Positions 10,447 through 19,781 of a stretch of DNA of 64,000 nucleotides are shown here, piece by piece. Source of the stretch: Streptomyces sp. NBC_01233 (GTDB lineage: Bacteria > Actinomycetota > Actinomycetes > Streptomycetales > Streptomycetaceae). Positions within the stretch are counted from its first letter, which is position 1. Each line of letters starts with the position of its first letter. A program made the position numbers and the translations under genes. The DNA lies in NCBI RefSeq assembly GCF_035989305.1, contig NZ_CP108514.1, positions 3,162,501 to 3,226,500 of the forward strand, read 5' to 3'. The notes beneath the pieces are model-generated. The model was given only the letters and a program-made list of their open reading frames with translations, did no database searches and had not been told where the DNA came from.

Positions 10447-11130
10447 CCTCCCGCCCGCTCGGGGGCCGCGACCGCCATCGGCTGGATCCTGACCATCGGC
10501 CTCAACGTGGTCGCGCCGATCACCACGTACAACACTCTGGTCGACGACCACGGCTGGAGCGAGTTCTCGGCGCTGCTCCTCAGCAGCGCCTGGCCGGTGC
10601 TCGACAGTGCCATCAGCGTTGCCTGGCACTTCAAGCTCGACGAATTCGCCGTGGTCACCCTGGTGTTCATAGTGATCACGGCCGGGGTCTCCCTCGTCGG
10701 TGACCCCTCGGCGCGGGCTCTGCTGGTCAAGGACTCCGCCGTGACCGGGCTGTTCGGGCTGCTCTGCCTGTCCACGCTGCTGGCGCCGCGTCCGCTGATG
10801 TTCTACTTCGGCCGCAAGTTCGCCACGGACGGCACTCCCGAGAGCACCGCCTGGTGGAACGGCCTGTGGCAGTACGAGGGCTTCCGGACCACGATGACCA
10901 GGATGACCCTGGTCTGGGGCGTCGCGTACGTCATCGAGGCCGCCGTCCGCATCGCCCTCGCCTACACGCTGAGCACCAAGACCATGGTGACCCTCAGCCC
11001 GATCATGATTTACGGAGTGCTCGGCGCTCTGGGCGTGTGGACCGCCCTGTACGGCAAGCGCTCCCAGGCGGAGGGCGAGCGCCGGGCCGCCGAGGCAGCC
11101 GCAGCGGAGGCCGGGGGCTCCGCGGCCTGA
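10447..11130 (+). pseudogene. VC0807-like membrane protein, apparently 5'-truncated
   Basis: Homology of the VC0807 type begins right after the TetR stop codon (ATAIGWILTIGLNVVAPITTYN forms the first helix) and runs in the same frame to a TGA at 11128. The first standard start codon is a GTG at 10507, in the middle of the first membrane helix, so the N-terminus and ribosome site are missing. About six hydrophobic segments remain, with TLLAPRPLMFYFGRKFA and YEGFRTTMTRMTLVWGVAY conserved. A deletion between the TetR gene and this gene would explain the junction; alternatively a GTG-started 207-residue form is made. The function of this family is not known. Confidence 0.6.
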
Positions 11131-11147
11131 TCCGCCGCAGAAGACGA

Positions 11148-11194
11148 AAGACCGGTGGCCCGGTGCGCTTGTCGCGCACCGGGCCACCGGTCTT
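11148..11194. terminator. 21-bp perfect hairpin between convergent genes
   Basis: The arms 11148-11168 and 11174-11194 (beginning AAGACCGGTGGCC and ending GGCCACCGGTCTT) are fully complementary around a 5-base loop. It lies between the VC0807-like ORF and glyS and can serve both strands. Confidence 0.85.
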
Positions 11195-11207
11195 CGTGCG
11201 TCCTGGC

Positions 11208-12590
11208 CTAGCAGCCGAGCAGGCGGCTGCCGAGGTAGGTCTGGATCTGGTCCAGGGAGACGCGCTCCTGCTTCATGGTGTCGCGCTCGCGCACGGTCAC
11301 CGCGTTGTCGTCCAGGGTGTCGAAGTCGACGGTGACGCAGAACGGCGTACCGATCTCGTCCTGGCGGCGGTAGCGGCGGCCGATGGCGCCCGCGTCGTCG
11401 AACTCGATGTTCCAGAACTTGCGCAGGTCGGCGGCGAGGCCCTTGGCCTTCGGCGACAGCTGCGGGTTGCGGGACAGCGGCAGGACGGCGACCTTGATCG
11501 GCGCCAGGCGCGGGTCGAAGCGCATCACGGTGCGCTTCTCCATGACGCCCTTGGCGTTCGGGGCCTCGTCCTCGACGTACGCGTCGAGCATGAAGGCGAG
11601 CATGGCGCGGTTCACACCGGCCGCCGGCTCGATGACGTACGGGGTGTAGCGCTCCTTCGACTCCTGGTCGAAGTACACGAGGTCCTGGCCGGAGGCGGCG
11701 GAGTGGGCCTTGAGGTCGAAGTCGGTGCGGTTGGCGATGCCTTCGAGCTCGGAGAACTCATTGCCACCGAAGTTGAAGCGGTACTCGATGTCGGCGGTGC
11801 GCTTCGAGTAGTGGGACAGCTTCTCCTTCGGGTGGTCGAACCAGCGGATGTTCTCCTCGCGGATGCCGAGGTCGCGGTACCAGTTCCACCGCTCCTGCAT
11901 CCAGTACTCCTGCCACTGCTCGTCCTCGCCCGGCTTGACGAAGAACTCCATCTCCATCTGCTCGAACTCGCGCGTGCGGAAGATGAAGTTGCCGGGGGTG
12001 ATCTCGTTGCGGAAGGACTTGCCCATCTGCGCGATGCCGAAGGGCGGCTTCTTGCGCGAAGTGGTCTGGACCTGGGCGAAGTTGGTGAAGATGCCCTGGG
12101 CGGTCTCGGGGCGCAGGTAGGCCTTGGAGCCGGTGTCCTGGGTCGGGCCGAGGTGCGTCTCCAGCATGCCGGAGAACTGCTTGGGCTCGGTGAACTGGCC
12201 CTTCACACCACAGTGGGGGCAGTTGATGTCGGCGAGGCCGTTGGCGGGCAGGCGGCCGTGCTTGGCCTCGTACGCCTCTTCAAGGTGGTCCGCGCGGTGC
12301 CGCTTGTGACAGGCGGTGCACTCGGTCAGCGGGTCCGAGAAGGTCGCGACGTGACCGGAGGCCACCCACACCTCGGGAGCCAGGATCACGGACGAGTCGA
12401 TGCCGACGATGTCCTCACGCCCGGTCACCATCGCCTTCCACCACTGGCGCTTGATGTTCTCCTTGAGCTCGACACCCAGCGGGCCGTAATCCCAGGCGGC
12501 CTTGGAGCCGCCGTAGATCTCACTGCACGGGAAAACGAAGCCACGGCGCTTGCTCAGGCTGACGATGGTGTCGATCTTGTCGGCGGCCAC
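11208..12590 (-). CDS. glyS: Glycine--tRNA ligase (single-subunit, alpha2 type)
   Basis: This 460-residue class II synthetase charges tRNA-Gly. Motif 1 region [17 protein letters not shown], motif 2 [21 protein letters not shown] and the class II core [15 protein letters not shown] are present, and a C-terminal anticodon-binding domain follows from about residue 360 ([10 protein letters not shown]). A zinc-knuckle-like insertion CTACHKRH...CPHCG is visible near residue 100. The start is GTG at 12590. It is transcribed away from znuA across a 155-bp divergent gap and ends at a strong hairpin. The length is right for the archaeal/Gram-positive dimeric type. Confidence 0.96.
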   Translation of the reverse strand: MAADKIDTIVSLSKRRGFVFPCSEIYGGSKAAWDYGPLGVELKENIKRQWWKAMVTGREDIVGIDSSVILAPEVWVASGHVATFSDPLTECTACHKRHRADHLEEAYEAKHGRLPANGLADINCPHCGVKGQFTEPKQFSGMLETHLGPTQDTGSKAYLRPETAQGIFTNFAQVQTTSRKKPPFGIAQMGKSFRNEITPGNFIFRTREFEQMEMEFFVKPGEDEQWQEYWMQERWNWYRDLGIREENIRWFDHPKEKLSHYSKRTADIEYRFNFGGNEFSELEGIANRTDFDLKAHSAASGQDLVYFDQESKERYTPYVIEPAAGVNRAMLAFMLDAYVEDEAPNAKGVMEKRTVMRFDPRLAPIKVAVLPLSRNPQLSPKAKGLAADLRKFWNIEFDDAGAIGRRYRRQDEIGTPFCVTVDFDTLDDNAVTVRERDTMKQERVSLDQIQTYLGSRLLGC

Positions 12591-12709
12591 GGTGCTCTCT
12601 TCATTACGAGGACGAACGGCGAAGTCTTTAGGTTACCGGCGCCCGCACCCCCCCTTTCAAATCGGATCCCCCTTCACGGCCGCCCGCCCGGCCTCCCCAC
12701 CAGGCTTTT

Positions 12710-12724
12710 TGACAACCGTTTCCA
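12710..12724. promoter_or_regulatory. Candidate Zur box upstream of znuA
   Basis: TGACAACCGTTTCCA keeps the TGA...TCA-like ends and AT-rich flanks of the 15-bp actinobacterial Zur motif, matching about 10 of 15 positions as I remember it. It is the weaker of two candidates. Confidence 0.35.
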
Positions 12725-12731
12725 TTTTTGA

Positions 12732-12746
12732 TGAAAATGGATGTCA
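12732..12746. promoter_or_regulatory. Candidate Zur box at the znuA start
   Basis: TGAAAATGGATGTCA matches about 12 of 15 bases of a TGAAAATGATTTTCA-type Zur consensus. It overlaps a perfect CCATTTT-N5-AAAATGG inverted repeat (12722-12740) and touches the znuA start codon, a good position for zinc-dependent repression. Confidence 0.5.
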
Positions 12747-13732
12747 TGAACGTACGACGCCTCATACCCGCCGCCGCCCTCGCCGCAGCCGTCGCCCTCG
12801 GCGCCACGGCCCTCACCGCCTGCTCCGGAGCCGGCGCCACCGGCAGCAAGGACGGCAAGCTCGGCGTGACGGCGTCGTTCTACCCGCTGCAGTTCCTCGC
12901 CGAGCAGATCGGCAAGGACCACGTGAAGGTCTCCACCCTGACCAAGCCCGGTGTCGAACCGCACGACCTGGAGATCACCCCGCGGCAGACCGCGCAGCTC
13001 GGCGAGGCCGACGTGGTCCTCTACCTCAAGAGCCTGCAGCCCGCCGTCGACAAGGCCGTCGCCCAGTCCGGCGTGAAGAACGTCGTCGACGCCGCGACCC
13101 TCACCAAGCTGGAGGCCCACGCCGCCTCCGGCCACGACGAGGAGGGCCACGCCCACCAGGACGGCGACGAGCACGCCGGGGAGGCCGAGGGCCACAGCAA
13201 CGGCGAGGCCGGCACGGACCCGCACGTCTGGCTCGACCCCGCCAAGTACGCGGAGATCGCCAAGGGTGTCGGCGCGGTCCTGGAGAAGGCCGACCCGGGC
13301 CACGCGGCGGACTACCGGAAGAACACCGACGAGCTGGTCGGCAAGCTGACCGCACTGGACACCGAGTTCAAGGACGGCCTGAAGAACACGGCTTCCAGGA
13401 CCTTCATCACCACCCACTCCGCCTTCGGCCACCTCGCCGAGCGCTACGGCCTGGACCAGGAGGGCATCTCCGGCGTCGACCCCGAGTCCGAGCCGAGCCC
13501 GGCCCGGATGAAGGAGCTCCAGGAGGTCGCGAAGAAGGAGAACGTCTCCACCGTGTTCTTCGAGACCCTGGCCAGCGACAAGACCGCCAAGGTCCTCGCG
13601 ACGGACACCGGCCTGAAGACGGACGTCCTCGACCCGCTCGAGGGAATCTCCGACAAGTCCCAGGGCGCTGACTACTTCGAGGTCATGCGGTCCAACCTGA
13701 AGAACCTCCAGAAGGCACTCGGTAGCAAGTGA
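12746..13732 (+). CDS. znuA: Zinc ABC transporter substrate-binding lipoprotein
   Basis: This 328-residue lipoprotein has a signal peptide ending in the lipobox LTAC (Cys 26). Zinc ligands of the cluster A-I family are seen: His in GVEPHDLE, His in DPHVWLDP, His in THSAFGH and an acidic residue in the C-lobe. Between the first two lies a His/Asp/Glu-rich loop (starting GHDEEGHAHQDG), typical of zinc rather than manganese binders. The ATG at 12746 begins the signal peptide; upstream in-frame ATGs (12731, 12737) lack ribosome sites. It heads the operon znuA-znuC-znuB-zur and carries probable Zur boxes at its 5' end. Confidence 0.92.
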   Translation: MNVRRLIPAAALAAAVALGATALTACSGAGATGSKDGKLGVTASFYPLQFLAEQIGKDHVKVSTLTKPGVEPHDLEITPRQTAQLGEADVVLYLKSLQPAVDKAVAQSGVKNVVDAATLTKLEAHAASGHDEEGHAHQDGDEHAGEAEGHSNGEAGTDPHVWLDPAKYAEIAKGVGAVLEKADPGHAADYRKNTDELVGKLTALDTEFKDGLKNTASRTFITTHSAFGHLAERYGLDQEGISGVDPESEPSPARMKELQEVAKKENVSTVFFETLASDKTAKVLATDTGLKTDVLDPLEGISDKSQGADYFEVMRSNLKNLQKALGSK

Positions 13733-13761
13733 TGGCAGTAGCAGCAACGGAGGCGCGAGCC

Positions 13762-14553
13762 ATGCAGTCCACGCCCCGCCCGGCAGACGACCAGCCCGTC
13801 ATATCCCTGCGCGGGGCCACGGCCTCGCTCGGCTCCCGCCCCGTGCTGCGCGGGATCGACCTCACCGTCCACCGCGGTGAGGTCGTCGCCCTGCTCGGCG
13901 CCAACGGCTCCGGCAAGTCCACGGCCGTCCGCGCCGTGGTCGGCCAGGTCCCGCTGACCGACGGCGACCTGTCCCTCTTCGGAACGGAATTCAAGCGCTT
14001 CCGGGACTGGGCGCGCATCGGATACGTCCCGCAGCGCACCACCGCCGCCGGCGGGGTCCCCGCCACCGTCCGCGAGGTCATCTCCTCCGGCCGGCTGGCC
14101 CGCTCCCGCTTCGGCCTCCTGCGCAAGGCCGACAAGGCCGCCGTCCAGCGGGCCCTGGCCCTCGTCGACATGGAGTCGCACGCCGACGCCTCGGTCGACG
14201 CCCTCTCCGGCGGCCAGCACCAGCGCGTCCTCATAGCCCGGGCCCTCGCCGTCGAACCCGAGCTGCTGATCATGGACGAGCCGATGGCGGGCGTGGACCT
14301 CGCCAACCAGGAGGTCCTCGCACACGCCCTGCGCGAACAGGTCGCCGCCGGCTCCACCGTCCTGCTCGTCCTGCACGAGCTGGGCCCGCTGGAGCCCCTG
14401 ATCGACCGCGCCGTCGTCCTGCGCGACGGCTGCGTCGTCCACGACGGACCGCCCCCGGAGGCCGTGGGACAGCACGCCCTGCCCGGCCACGACCACGTAC
14501 ACCCCCACGCGGCGCACGACGCCGGGCCCCTGCGGACGGGACTGCTGAGCTGA
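13762..14553 (+). CDS. znuC: Zinc ABC transporter ATP-binding protein
   Basis: This 263-residue ATPase has Walker A GANGSGKST, Q-loop YVPQR, signature LSGGQHQR, Walker B LLIMDEP and H-loop HELG in the expected order. The C-terminus is rich in His (GHDHVHPHAAHDAG), often seen in ZnuC. The ATG at 13762 is preferred because GGAGG lies 8 nt upstream; an ATG overlapping the znuA stop (13732) would add ten residues. Its TGA overlaps the znuB ATG, so the ATPase and permease are translationally coupled. Confidence 0.93.
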   Translation: MQSTPRPADDQPVISLRGATASLGSRPVLRGIDLTVHRGEVVALLGANGSGKSTAVRAVVGQVPLTDGDLSLFGTEFKRFRDWARIGYVPQRTTAAGGVPATVREVISSGRLARSRFGLLRKADKAAVQRALALVDMESHADASVDALSGGQHQRVLIARALAVEPELLIMDEPMAGVDLANQEVLAHALREQVAAGSTVLLVLHELGPLEPLIDRAVVLRDGCVVHDGPPPEAVGQHALPGHDHVHPHAAHDAGPLRTGLLS

Positions 14554-15416
14554 TGGACATCCTCGACTTCGCCTTCATGCAGCGCGCGCTGATCGCGGCC
14601 GCCCTGGTCGGCATCACGGCCCCCGCCATCGGCACGTACCTCGTCCAGCGCCGCCAGGCGCTCATGGGCGACGGTCTCGGCCACGTCGCCATGACCGGCG
14701 TCGCCCTCGGCCTCGTGCTCCACACCAGCCCGGTCTGGATGGCCACCCTCGTCTCCGTCCTCGGCGCCGTCGGCATGGAGCTGATCCGCGCCCGGGGCAA
14801 GACCAGCGGGGACGTCGCCCTCGCCATGCTCTTCTACGGCGGCCTCGCCGGCGGCGTCATGATCATCAACCTCGGGGGCGGCCAGACGGCCAGCCTCCTG
14901 GGCTCCATGTTCGGCTCGATCACCACGGTCGCCGCCGAGGACGTGACCGCGATGGCGATCCTCGCCGCGTTCGTCCTCGCCGTCGCCATCGGCCTGCGCA
15001 GGCAGCTCTTCGCCGTCTGCCAGGACGAGGAGTTCGCCCGGGTCACCGGCCTGCCCGTGCGCGCCCTGAACCTGCTGATCGCCGTCACCGCGGCGGTCAC
15101 CGTCACCGTCGCCATGCGCATCGTCGGCCTGCTGCTGGTCAGCGCCATGCTGGTGATCCCGGTCGCGGCCGCCCAGCGGCTCACCCGTAGTTTCGCCACC
15201 ACGCTGGGCCTGGCCATGGCCATCAGCGTCGGCGTCTCCCTGACCGGCACGGCCGCCACCTACTACATGGACGTGCCCTCGGGCGCGACGATCGTCCTGC
15301 TCGCGATCGGCGTCTTCATGGTGCTGACGGCCCTCGCCACGCCCCTGGCCCGGCGCCGGGCGAAGGCGGCCCGCGCCGCCGAAGAGGTGTGCACGCGGGA
15401 CGACGTAAAGGTCTAG
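14553..15416 (+). CDS. znuB: Zinc ABC transporter permease
   Basis: This 287-residue ABC-3 family permease has about eight hydrophobic helices, the early block GTYLVQRRQALMGDGLGHVA and the later block RIVGLLLVSAMLVIPVAAA, both hallmarks of ZnuB/MntB permeases. The start codon overlaps the znuC stop. It forms the membrane channel of the high-affinity zinc uptake system with ZnuA and ZnuC. Confidence 0.93.
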   Translation: MDILDFAFMQRALIAAALVGITAPAIGTYLVQRRQALMGDGLGHVAMTGVALGLVLHTSPVWMATLVSVLGAVGMELIRARGKTSGDVALAMLFYGGLAGGVMIINLGGGQTASLLGSMFGSITTVAAEDVTAMAILAAFVLAVAIGLRRQLFAVCQDEEFARVTGLPVRALNLLIAVTAAVTVTVAMRIVGLLLVSAMLVIPVAAAQRLTRSFATTLGLAMAISVGVSLTGTAATYYMDVPSGATIVLLAIGVFMVLTALATPLARRRAKAARAAEEVCTRDDVKV

Positions 15417-15467
15417 GAGCCTCGACCGCCTGGCACAATGGCGGCAGGCCGATACGAGGAGGAACCG

Positions 15468-15896
15468 GTGGCGACTGCGCCTGGCGAGATGAATACCGCG
15501 CCAGTACGAGGGCGATCCACCCGGCAGCGGGCGGCCGTGGCCGCGGCGCTGGACGAGGTGGACGAGTTCCGCAGCGCCCAGGAACTCCACGACATGCTCA
15601 AGCACCGTGGCGATTCCGTGGGCCTGACCACCGTCTACCGCACCCTCCAGTCCCTCGCGGACGCCGGCGAGGTCGACGTCCTGCGGACCAGCGACGGCGA
15701 GTCCGTCTACCGCCGCTGCTCCACCGGAGACCACCACCACCACCTGGTCTGCCGCAAGTGCGGCAAGGCGGTCGAGGTGGAGGGCCCGGCCGTGGAGAAG
15801 TGGGCGGAGTCCATCGCGGCCGAGCACGGCTACGTGAACGTGGCCCACACGGTGGAGATCTTCGGCACCTGCGCCGACTGCGCCGCCGCGGGCTGA
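15468..15896 (+). CDS. zur: Zinc-responsive Fur-family repressor Zur
   Basis: This 142-residue Fur-type protein has an N-terminal winged helix (TRQRAAVAAALDEVDEFRSA; recognition helix near GLTTVYRTLQSLADAGEVD) and a C-terminal dimer domain with DHHHHLVCRKCGK and CADC, supplying the structural zinc cysteines and the regulatory His site. The GTG at 15468 is chosen because AGGAGG lies immediately upstream; a longer ATG start (15438) lacks one. It lies 51 bp after znuB, so it probably shares the znu transcript and may also have its own promoter in that gap. It should repress znuACB when zinc is sufficient. Confidence 0.92.
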   Translation: MATAPGEMNTAPVRGRSTRQRAAVAAALDEVDEFRSAQELHDMLKHRGDSVGLTTVYRTLQSLADAGEVDVLRTSDGESVYRRCSTGDHHHHLVCRKCGKAVEVEGPAVEKWAESIAAEHGYVNVAHTVEIFGTCADCAAAG

Positions 15897-15957
15897 TCGG
15901 TACGGGCGCCCGCGCCCCGGGCCCGTCCGGCGGCGCCGGAGCCGGCCACGGCCACGC

Positions 15958-16530
15958 CTAGATCCGACGCAGGTTCGCATCCAGGAGCGCCCGCAGACGG
16001 TCGACGTCGGCCGGTTCCCGGACACCCCGCTTGGGCAGGACCGTCATGGCCACCGCCCCCTTGTCGTCACTGAGCATGACGAACGCCTCGGTCGTCTCCG
16101 CGAACCTCGGCTGCGCCTCCCAGCCGATGCGCGTCTGGGAGGCGGCCGTGCTCACCTGGACCCCGGCCCCGTCAACGACGGTACGGGCCTCCCCCGCCTT
16201 CTCCAGCAGCCCGCCGAAGGCACGCGCCTGGAGCCGCGGGCCGAACAGCACGAAGGCCCACAGCACCGCCCCGCCGACGAGGAAGCCCGCCGGCCTCCCC
16301 GGCGCGATCTCCCCGTCCACCAGTGCCAGCAGGCCGAGCCCCAGCAGCAGCGTCCCGGCGAAGATCAATGCCCCCCGCCGACGGCGTCCCTGGGCCGTGT
16401 GCGTGTCCCGGACTCGCAACGCGTGCGCGAGGTCCGCCTTGGTCATCCGGTAGACGAGCTCGACGGCTTGCCCGTTCTGCCGCTCCGTCTCCGCATTCGT
16501 GCCCGCGCTCATGTCCATGCCCATGTCCAT
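15958..16530 (-). CDS. YcxB-like membrane protein
   Basis: This 190-residue protein has two adjacent membrane helices (ALIFAGTLLLGLGLLALVDG and GFLVGGAVLWAFVLFG) and a C-terminal soluble domain with TRIGWEAQPRFAETTEAFVM and DDKGAVAMTVLPKRG, the pattern of the YcxB-like domain. The N-terminus is a Met-rich stretch (MDMGMDMSAG), and the true start could be at one of several Met codons. It is convergent with zur and downstream of uppS on the same strand. No function is known for this family. Confidence 0.75.
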   Translation of the reverse strand: MDMGMDMSAGTNAETERQNGQAVELVYRMTKADLAHALRVRDTHTAQGRRRRGALIFAGTLLLGLGLLALVDGEIAPGRPAGFLVGGAVLWAFVLFGPRLQARAFGGLLEKAGEARTVVDGAGVQVSTAASQTRIGWEAQPRFAETTEAFVMLSDDKGAVAMTVLPKRGVREPADVDRLRALLDANLRRI

Positions 16531-16567
16531 GACAGCGGAGCCTATCGCCGGGGCGTGCGGCCGCCCG

Positions 16568-17389
16568 TCAGCCCTTCGGGCCCTCGGGCTGGTTGGGGAC
16601 GGCGCCGCCGAAGCGGCGGTCGCGCTGGGCGTACTCCAGGCAGGCCGCCCAGAGGTTGCGCCGGTCGAAGTCCGGCCACAGGACGTCCTGGAAGACCATC
16701 TCGGCGTACGCGCTCTGCCAGAGCAGGTAGTTGGAGGTGCGCCGCTCCCCGCTCGGGCGAAGGAACAGGTCCACGTCCGGCATGTCCGGGTAGTACATGT
16801 ACTTCGCGAAGGTCTTCTCGTTGACCTTCGACGGGTCCAGCCTGCCGGCCGCCACGTCCCGGGCGATCGCCTGCGCCGCGTCCGCGATCTCGGCGCGGCC
16901 GCCGTAGTTCACGCAGAAGTACAGGGTCATGGCGTCGTTGTCGACGGTCTGCTCCTGCGCGACCTGGAGCTCCTGGACGACCGACTTCCACATCTTCGGC
17001 ATGCGGCCGACCCAGCGGATGCGGATGCCCAGCTCGTTCATCTCGTCGCGGCGGCGCCGGATGACGTCGCGGTTGAAGTTCATCAGGAAGCGGACCTCGT
17101 CGGGCGAGCGCTTCCAGTTCTCCGTCGAGAAGGCGTACAGGGAGAGGTTCTTGACGCCCATCTCCAGGCAGCCCTTGAGCACGTCGAGCACGACGCCCTC
17201 GCCGACCTTGTGGCCCTCGGTGCGCGGCAGACCGCGCTCCTTGGCCCAGCGGCCGTTGCCGTCCATGACGACCGCGACGTGGTTCGGGACGAGCTCGCCG
17301 GGGATCTTCGGCGGGCGCTCACCGGACGGGTGCGGCTCGGGAACCTTGTACTCGCGGCGAGAGCGCCCCAGAATCCCGCGTCGTGCCAT
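16568..17389 (-). CDS. uppS: Isoprenyl transferase (undecaprenyl diphosphate synthase family)
   Basis: This 273-residue cis-prenyltransferase extends isoprenoid diphosphates to the lipid carrier for wall synthesis. Visible motifs are [10 protein letters not shown] (catalytic Asp, diphosphate binding), [11 protein letters not shown], and [19 protein letters not shown] near the C-terminus. The ATG at 17389 has AGGAG about 9 nt upstream, and that site overlaps the recO stop codon, so the two genes look translationally coupled. Streptomyces have more than one cis-prenyltransferase, so chain length is not certain. Confidence 0.95.
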   Translation of the reverse strand: MARRGILGRSRREYKVPEPHPSGERPPKIPGELVPNHVAVVMDGNGRWAKERGLPRTEGHKVGEGVVLDVLKGCLEMGVKNLSLYAFSTENWKRSPDEVRFLMNFNRDVIRRRRDEMNELGIRIRWVGRMPKMWKSVVQELQVAQEQTVDNDAMTLYFCVNYGGRAEIADAAQAIARDVAAGRLDPSKVNEKTFAKYMYYPDMPDVDLFLRPSGERRTSNYLLWQSAYAEMVFQDVLWPDFDRRNLWAACLEYAQRDRRFGGAVPNQPEGPKG

Positions 17390-17400
17390 GTGCCCAGCTC

Positions 17401-18147
17401 CTATTTCTCGACGTATCGCAGGGAGCGTAGCCCGCGCTCCAGATGCCAGTGCAGATAGGCGGAGACCAGCCCGCTGCCCTCCCGCACGTGACGCGCCTCA
17501 CACGCATCGGCATGCCCCCAGTCGCCCGTCAGCAGGGCGCTGAGCAGGGCGATGGTCTCAGACGAGGGTACGACGCTGCCGGGCACCCGGCAGTCCCCGC
17601 ATATCACCCCGCCGGCGGCGACGGAGAAGTGCCGGTTGGGGCCGTGGATCCCGCACTTCGCGCAGTCGTCGAAGCTGGGCGCGTAGCCGTTGACGGCGAG
17701 GGAGCGCAGCAGGAAGGCGTCCAGGATCAGGTGGGGTTCGTGTTCGCCGCGCGAGAGCGTGCGCAGGGCGCCGACGAGCAGCAGGTACTGCTGCACGGAG
17801 GGTTCGCCCTCGTTCTCGGTGAACCGCTCGGCGGTCTCCAGCATCGCGGTGCCGGCGGTGTAGCGGGCGTAGTCGGTGACGATGCCGTTGCCGTACGGGG
17901 CGATGATCTGGGTCTGGGTGCAGAGCGGGAGGCTGCGGCCGATCAGTTCGCTGCCGCGGGCGAAGAACTGCACGTCGGCGTGGGAGAAAGGTTCCAGCCC
18001 GGCACCGAACTTGGACTTCGTACGCCGGACACCGCGGGCGACGGCCCGCACCCGGCCGTGGCCCCGGGTCAGCAGCGTGATGATGCGGTCCGCCTCACCC
18101 AGCTTCTGGGTGCGCAGCACGATGCCGTCGTCGCGGAACAGACTCAT
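17401..18147 (-). CDS. recO: DNA repair protein RecO
   Basis: This 248-residue protein has the N-terminal OB-fold typical of RecO ([20 protein letters not shown], then [17 protein letters not shown]) and a C-terminal zinc site CAKCGIHGP...CGDC. RecO helps load RecA on SSB-coated single strands through the RecF pathway. Length and start are standard. It is transcribed into uppS with only 11 bp between the genes. Confidence 0.95.
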   Translation of the reverse strand: MSLFRDDGIVLRTQKLGEADRIITLLTRGHGRVRAVARGVRRTKSKFGAGLEPFSHADVQFFARGSELIGRSLPLCTQTQIIAPYGNGIVTDYARYTAGTAMLETAERFTENEGEPSVQQYLLLVGALRTLSRGEHEPHLILDAFLLRSLAVNGYAPSFDDCAKCGIHGPNRHFSVAAGGVICGDCRVPGSVVPSSETIALLSALLTGDWGHADACEARHVREGSGLVSAYLHWHLERGLRSLRYVEK

Positions 18148-18191
18148 GCGCCCATTGTCGCCTGTGCGGGCACCCGCGCGGGGACAGCGAT

Positions 18192-18255
18192 GGCCCCTCG
18201 CCCGGACCGGGGGTACCTCCCAGCGGTAGCTGGGGGAAGGTCCGGGCGAGGGGCC
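18192..18255. terminator. Long hairpin between the nucleobase permease and recO
   Basis: The 17-bp arms starting GGCCCCTCGCC and ending CGAGGGGCC are perfect. The loop contains a nested CCCAGC-GGTA-GCTGGG hairpin that belongs to a dispersed repeat family also seen at 31236-31269. It lies just after the permease stop and before the recO start. Confidence 0.75.
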
Positions 18256-18272
18256 GCCACCCCTTGGGAGGA

Positions 18273-19763
18273 TCAGCCGGCGGAGGACGCCTGCGCGTCG
18301 TCCGCCTTCTCGGCGCCGGCCGGGGCGGCCACCGGCTGGGCGGGCAGCTCGGCCTTGGGGGCGTCGCCGCCGTCCTGCACGGAGTCGCCGGCGGCGCCGT
18401 GGGCGTCGTCCTTGGCCAGGCCGTTGAAGACCAGGTTGAGGACGATGGCGGCCGTGGCACCGAGGGTGACACCGCTGTTGAGGAGCGAGGCCAGGTCCGC
18501 GTCCATGTACTTGGTGAAGAACACCGGGACGGTCGCGGGGAGCAGGGCGAAGGCGAGGGAGACGCCGACGATCAGCGCGTTCTTCTCCTCCTTGAGGTCC
18601 ACCTTGGCCAGGGTCTGGATACCGGCCAGGGCGACCATGGCGAACATGACGGTCGCGGCGCCGCCGAGGACTCCGTGCGGGACGGCGGCGACGATCGCGG
18701 CGGCCTTGGGCAGCAGACCCAGGATGATCATGAACACACCGGCGGCGACGACCACGAACCGGCTCTTCACCTTCGTCATCCGCACGAGGCCGACGTTCTC
18801 GGCGAAGGCGACGTACGGGAAGGAGTTGAGGACACCGCCGAGGGCGGTGGCGGCGCCGTCGGCACGCAGGGCGCGGGCCACGGTCTCGCTGTCGACGTCC
18901 TTGCCGACGATGTCGCCGACGGCGTAGGTGTCACCGGTCGTCTCGACCATGGTGATCAGCATGACGATGAGCATCAGGACGATCGGGAACCACTCGAACT
19001 TCGGGACGCCGAAGTGGAACGGGGTGGTGACACCGACCCAGTCGGACTTGCTCACGTCGCCGAACTTCGCGTCCCCGAGGAGGAAGGCGACCCCGGTACC
19101 GACCACCAGGCCGAGCAGGATGGAGATGCTGGAGAGGAACTGCTTGCCGAGCTTCATCAGGATCAGGATGAAGAGCATCGTGCCGCCGGCGTAGGCGAAG
19201 TTCTTCGGGTCCCCGAAGTCGGGGCTGCCGAGGCCGCCGGCCGCGTCGTTGAGGCCGACCGGGATCAGGACGATGCCCAGCACCGTGATGACCGTGCCGG
19301 TGACGACCGGCGGGAACAGCCGCATGACCGTCCGGAACGCCTTGGCGGGCAGCCAGGCGAAGGCGAAGGTGGCGATGCCTGCGGTGATGACCGCGCCGTA
19401 GATGACCAGCAGGGCGGCGGTTCCACCGCCCGCGCCGAGGCCGATGGCGATCATCGGGGACACGGCGGTGAAGGTCACGCCCTGGATCAGCGGCAGTCGC
19501 GCACCGATCCGGCCGATGCCCCAGGCCTGGATGATCGAGGCGATACCGCAGGTGAAGAGGTCTGCGTTGATCAGGTAGACCAGCTGTTCAGGGCTCAGCT
19601 TCAGCGCGTTGCCGACGATGATCGGGACGATCACCGCACCGGCGTAGAAGGCGAGTACGTGCTGGAAGCCGTACAGCGCGAGCTTGGGGAGGGGGAGCAC
19701 CTCGTCGACCGGGTGCGTGCTCCGCTCTCCATCGGTGGAAAGCCGGGCGGCGACACGTGCCAT
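18273..19763 (-). CDS. Nucleobase:cation symporter-2 (xanthine/uracil permease)
   Basis: This 496-residue transporter with about 14 membrane segments has NCS2 features: LYGFQHVLAFYAGAVIVPII at the first helix, FPPVVTGTVITVLGIVLIPV, the substrate-site motif MVETTGDTYAVGDIVG, and ALGGVLNSFPYVAFAENVGL. The Ala/Asp-rich C-terminal tail is cytosolic. The ATG at 19763 has AAGG 9 nt upstream; a TTG six codons earlier is less likely. It probably takes up xanthine, uric acid or uracil with protons; the exact base cannot be set from sequence. Confidence 0.92.
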   Translation of the reverse strand: MARVAARLSTDGERSTHPVDEVLPLPKLALYGFQHVLAFYAGAVIVPIIVGNALKLSPEQLVYLINADLFTCGIASIIQAWGIGRIGARLPLIQGVTFTAVSPMIAIGLGAGGGTAALLVIYGAVITAGIATFAFAWLPAKAFRTVMRLFPPVVTGTVITVLGIVLIPVGLNDAAGGLGSPDFGDPKNFAYAGGTMLFILILMKLGKQFLSSISILLGLVVGTGVAFLLGDAKFGDVSKSDWVGVTTPFHFGVPKFEWFPIVLMLIVMLITMVETTGDTYAVGDIVGKDVDSETVARALRADGAATALGGVLNSFPYVAFAENVGLVRMTKVKSRFVVVAAGVFMIILGLLPKAAAIVAAVPHGVLGGAATVMFAMVALAGIQTLAKVDLKEEKNALIVGVSLAFALLPATVPVFFTKYMDADLASLLNSGVTLGATAAIVLNLVFNGLAKDDAHGAAGDSVQDGGDAPKAELPAQPVAAPAGAEKADDAQASSAG

Positions 19764-19781
19764 CTCTGCCTTGCCCTTCAA

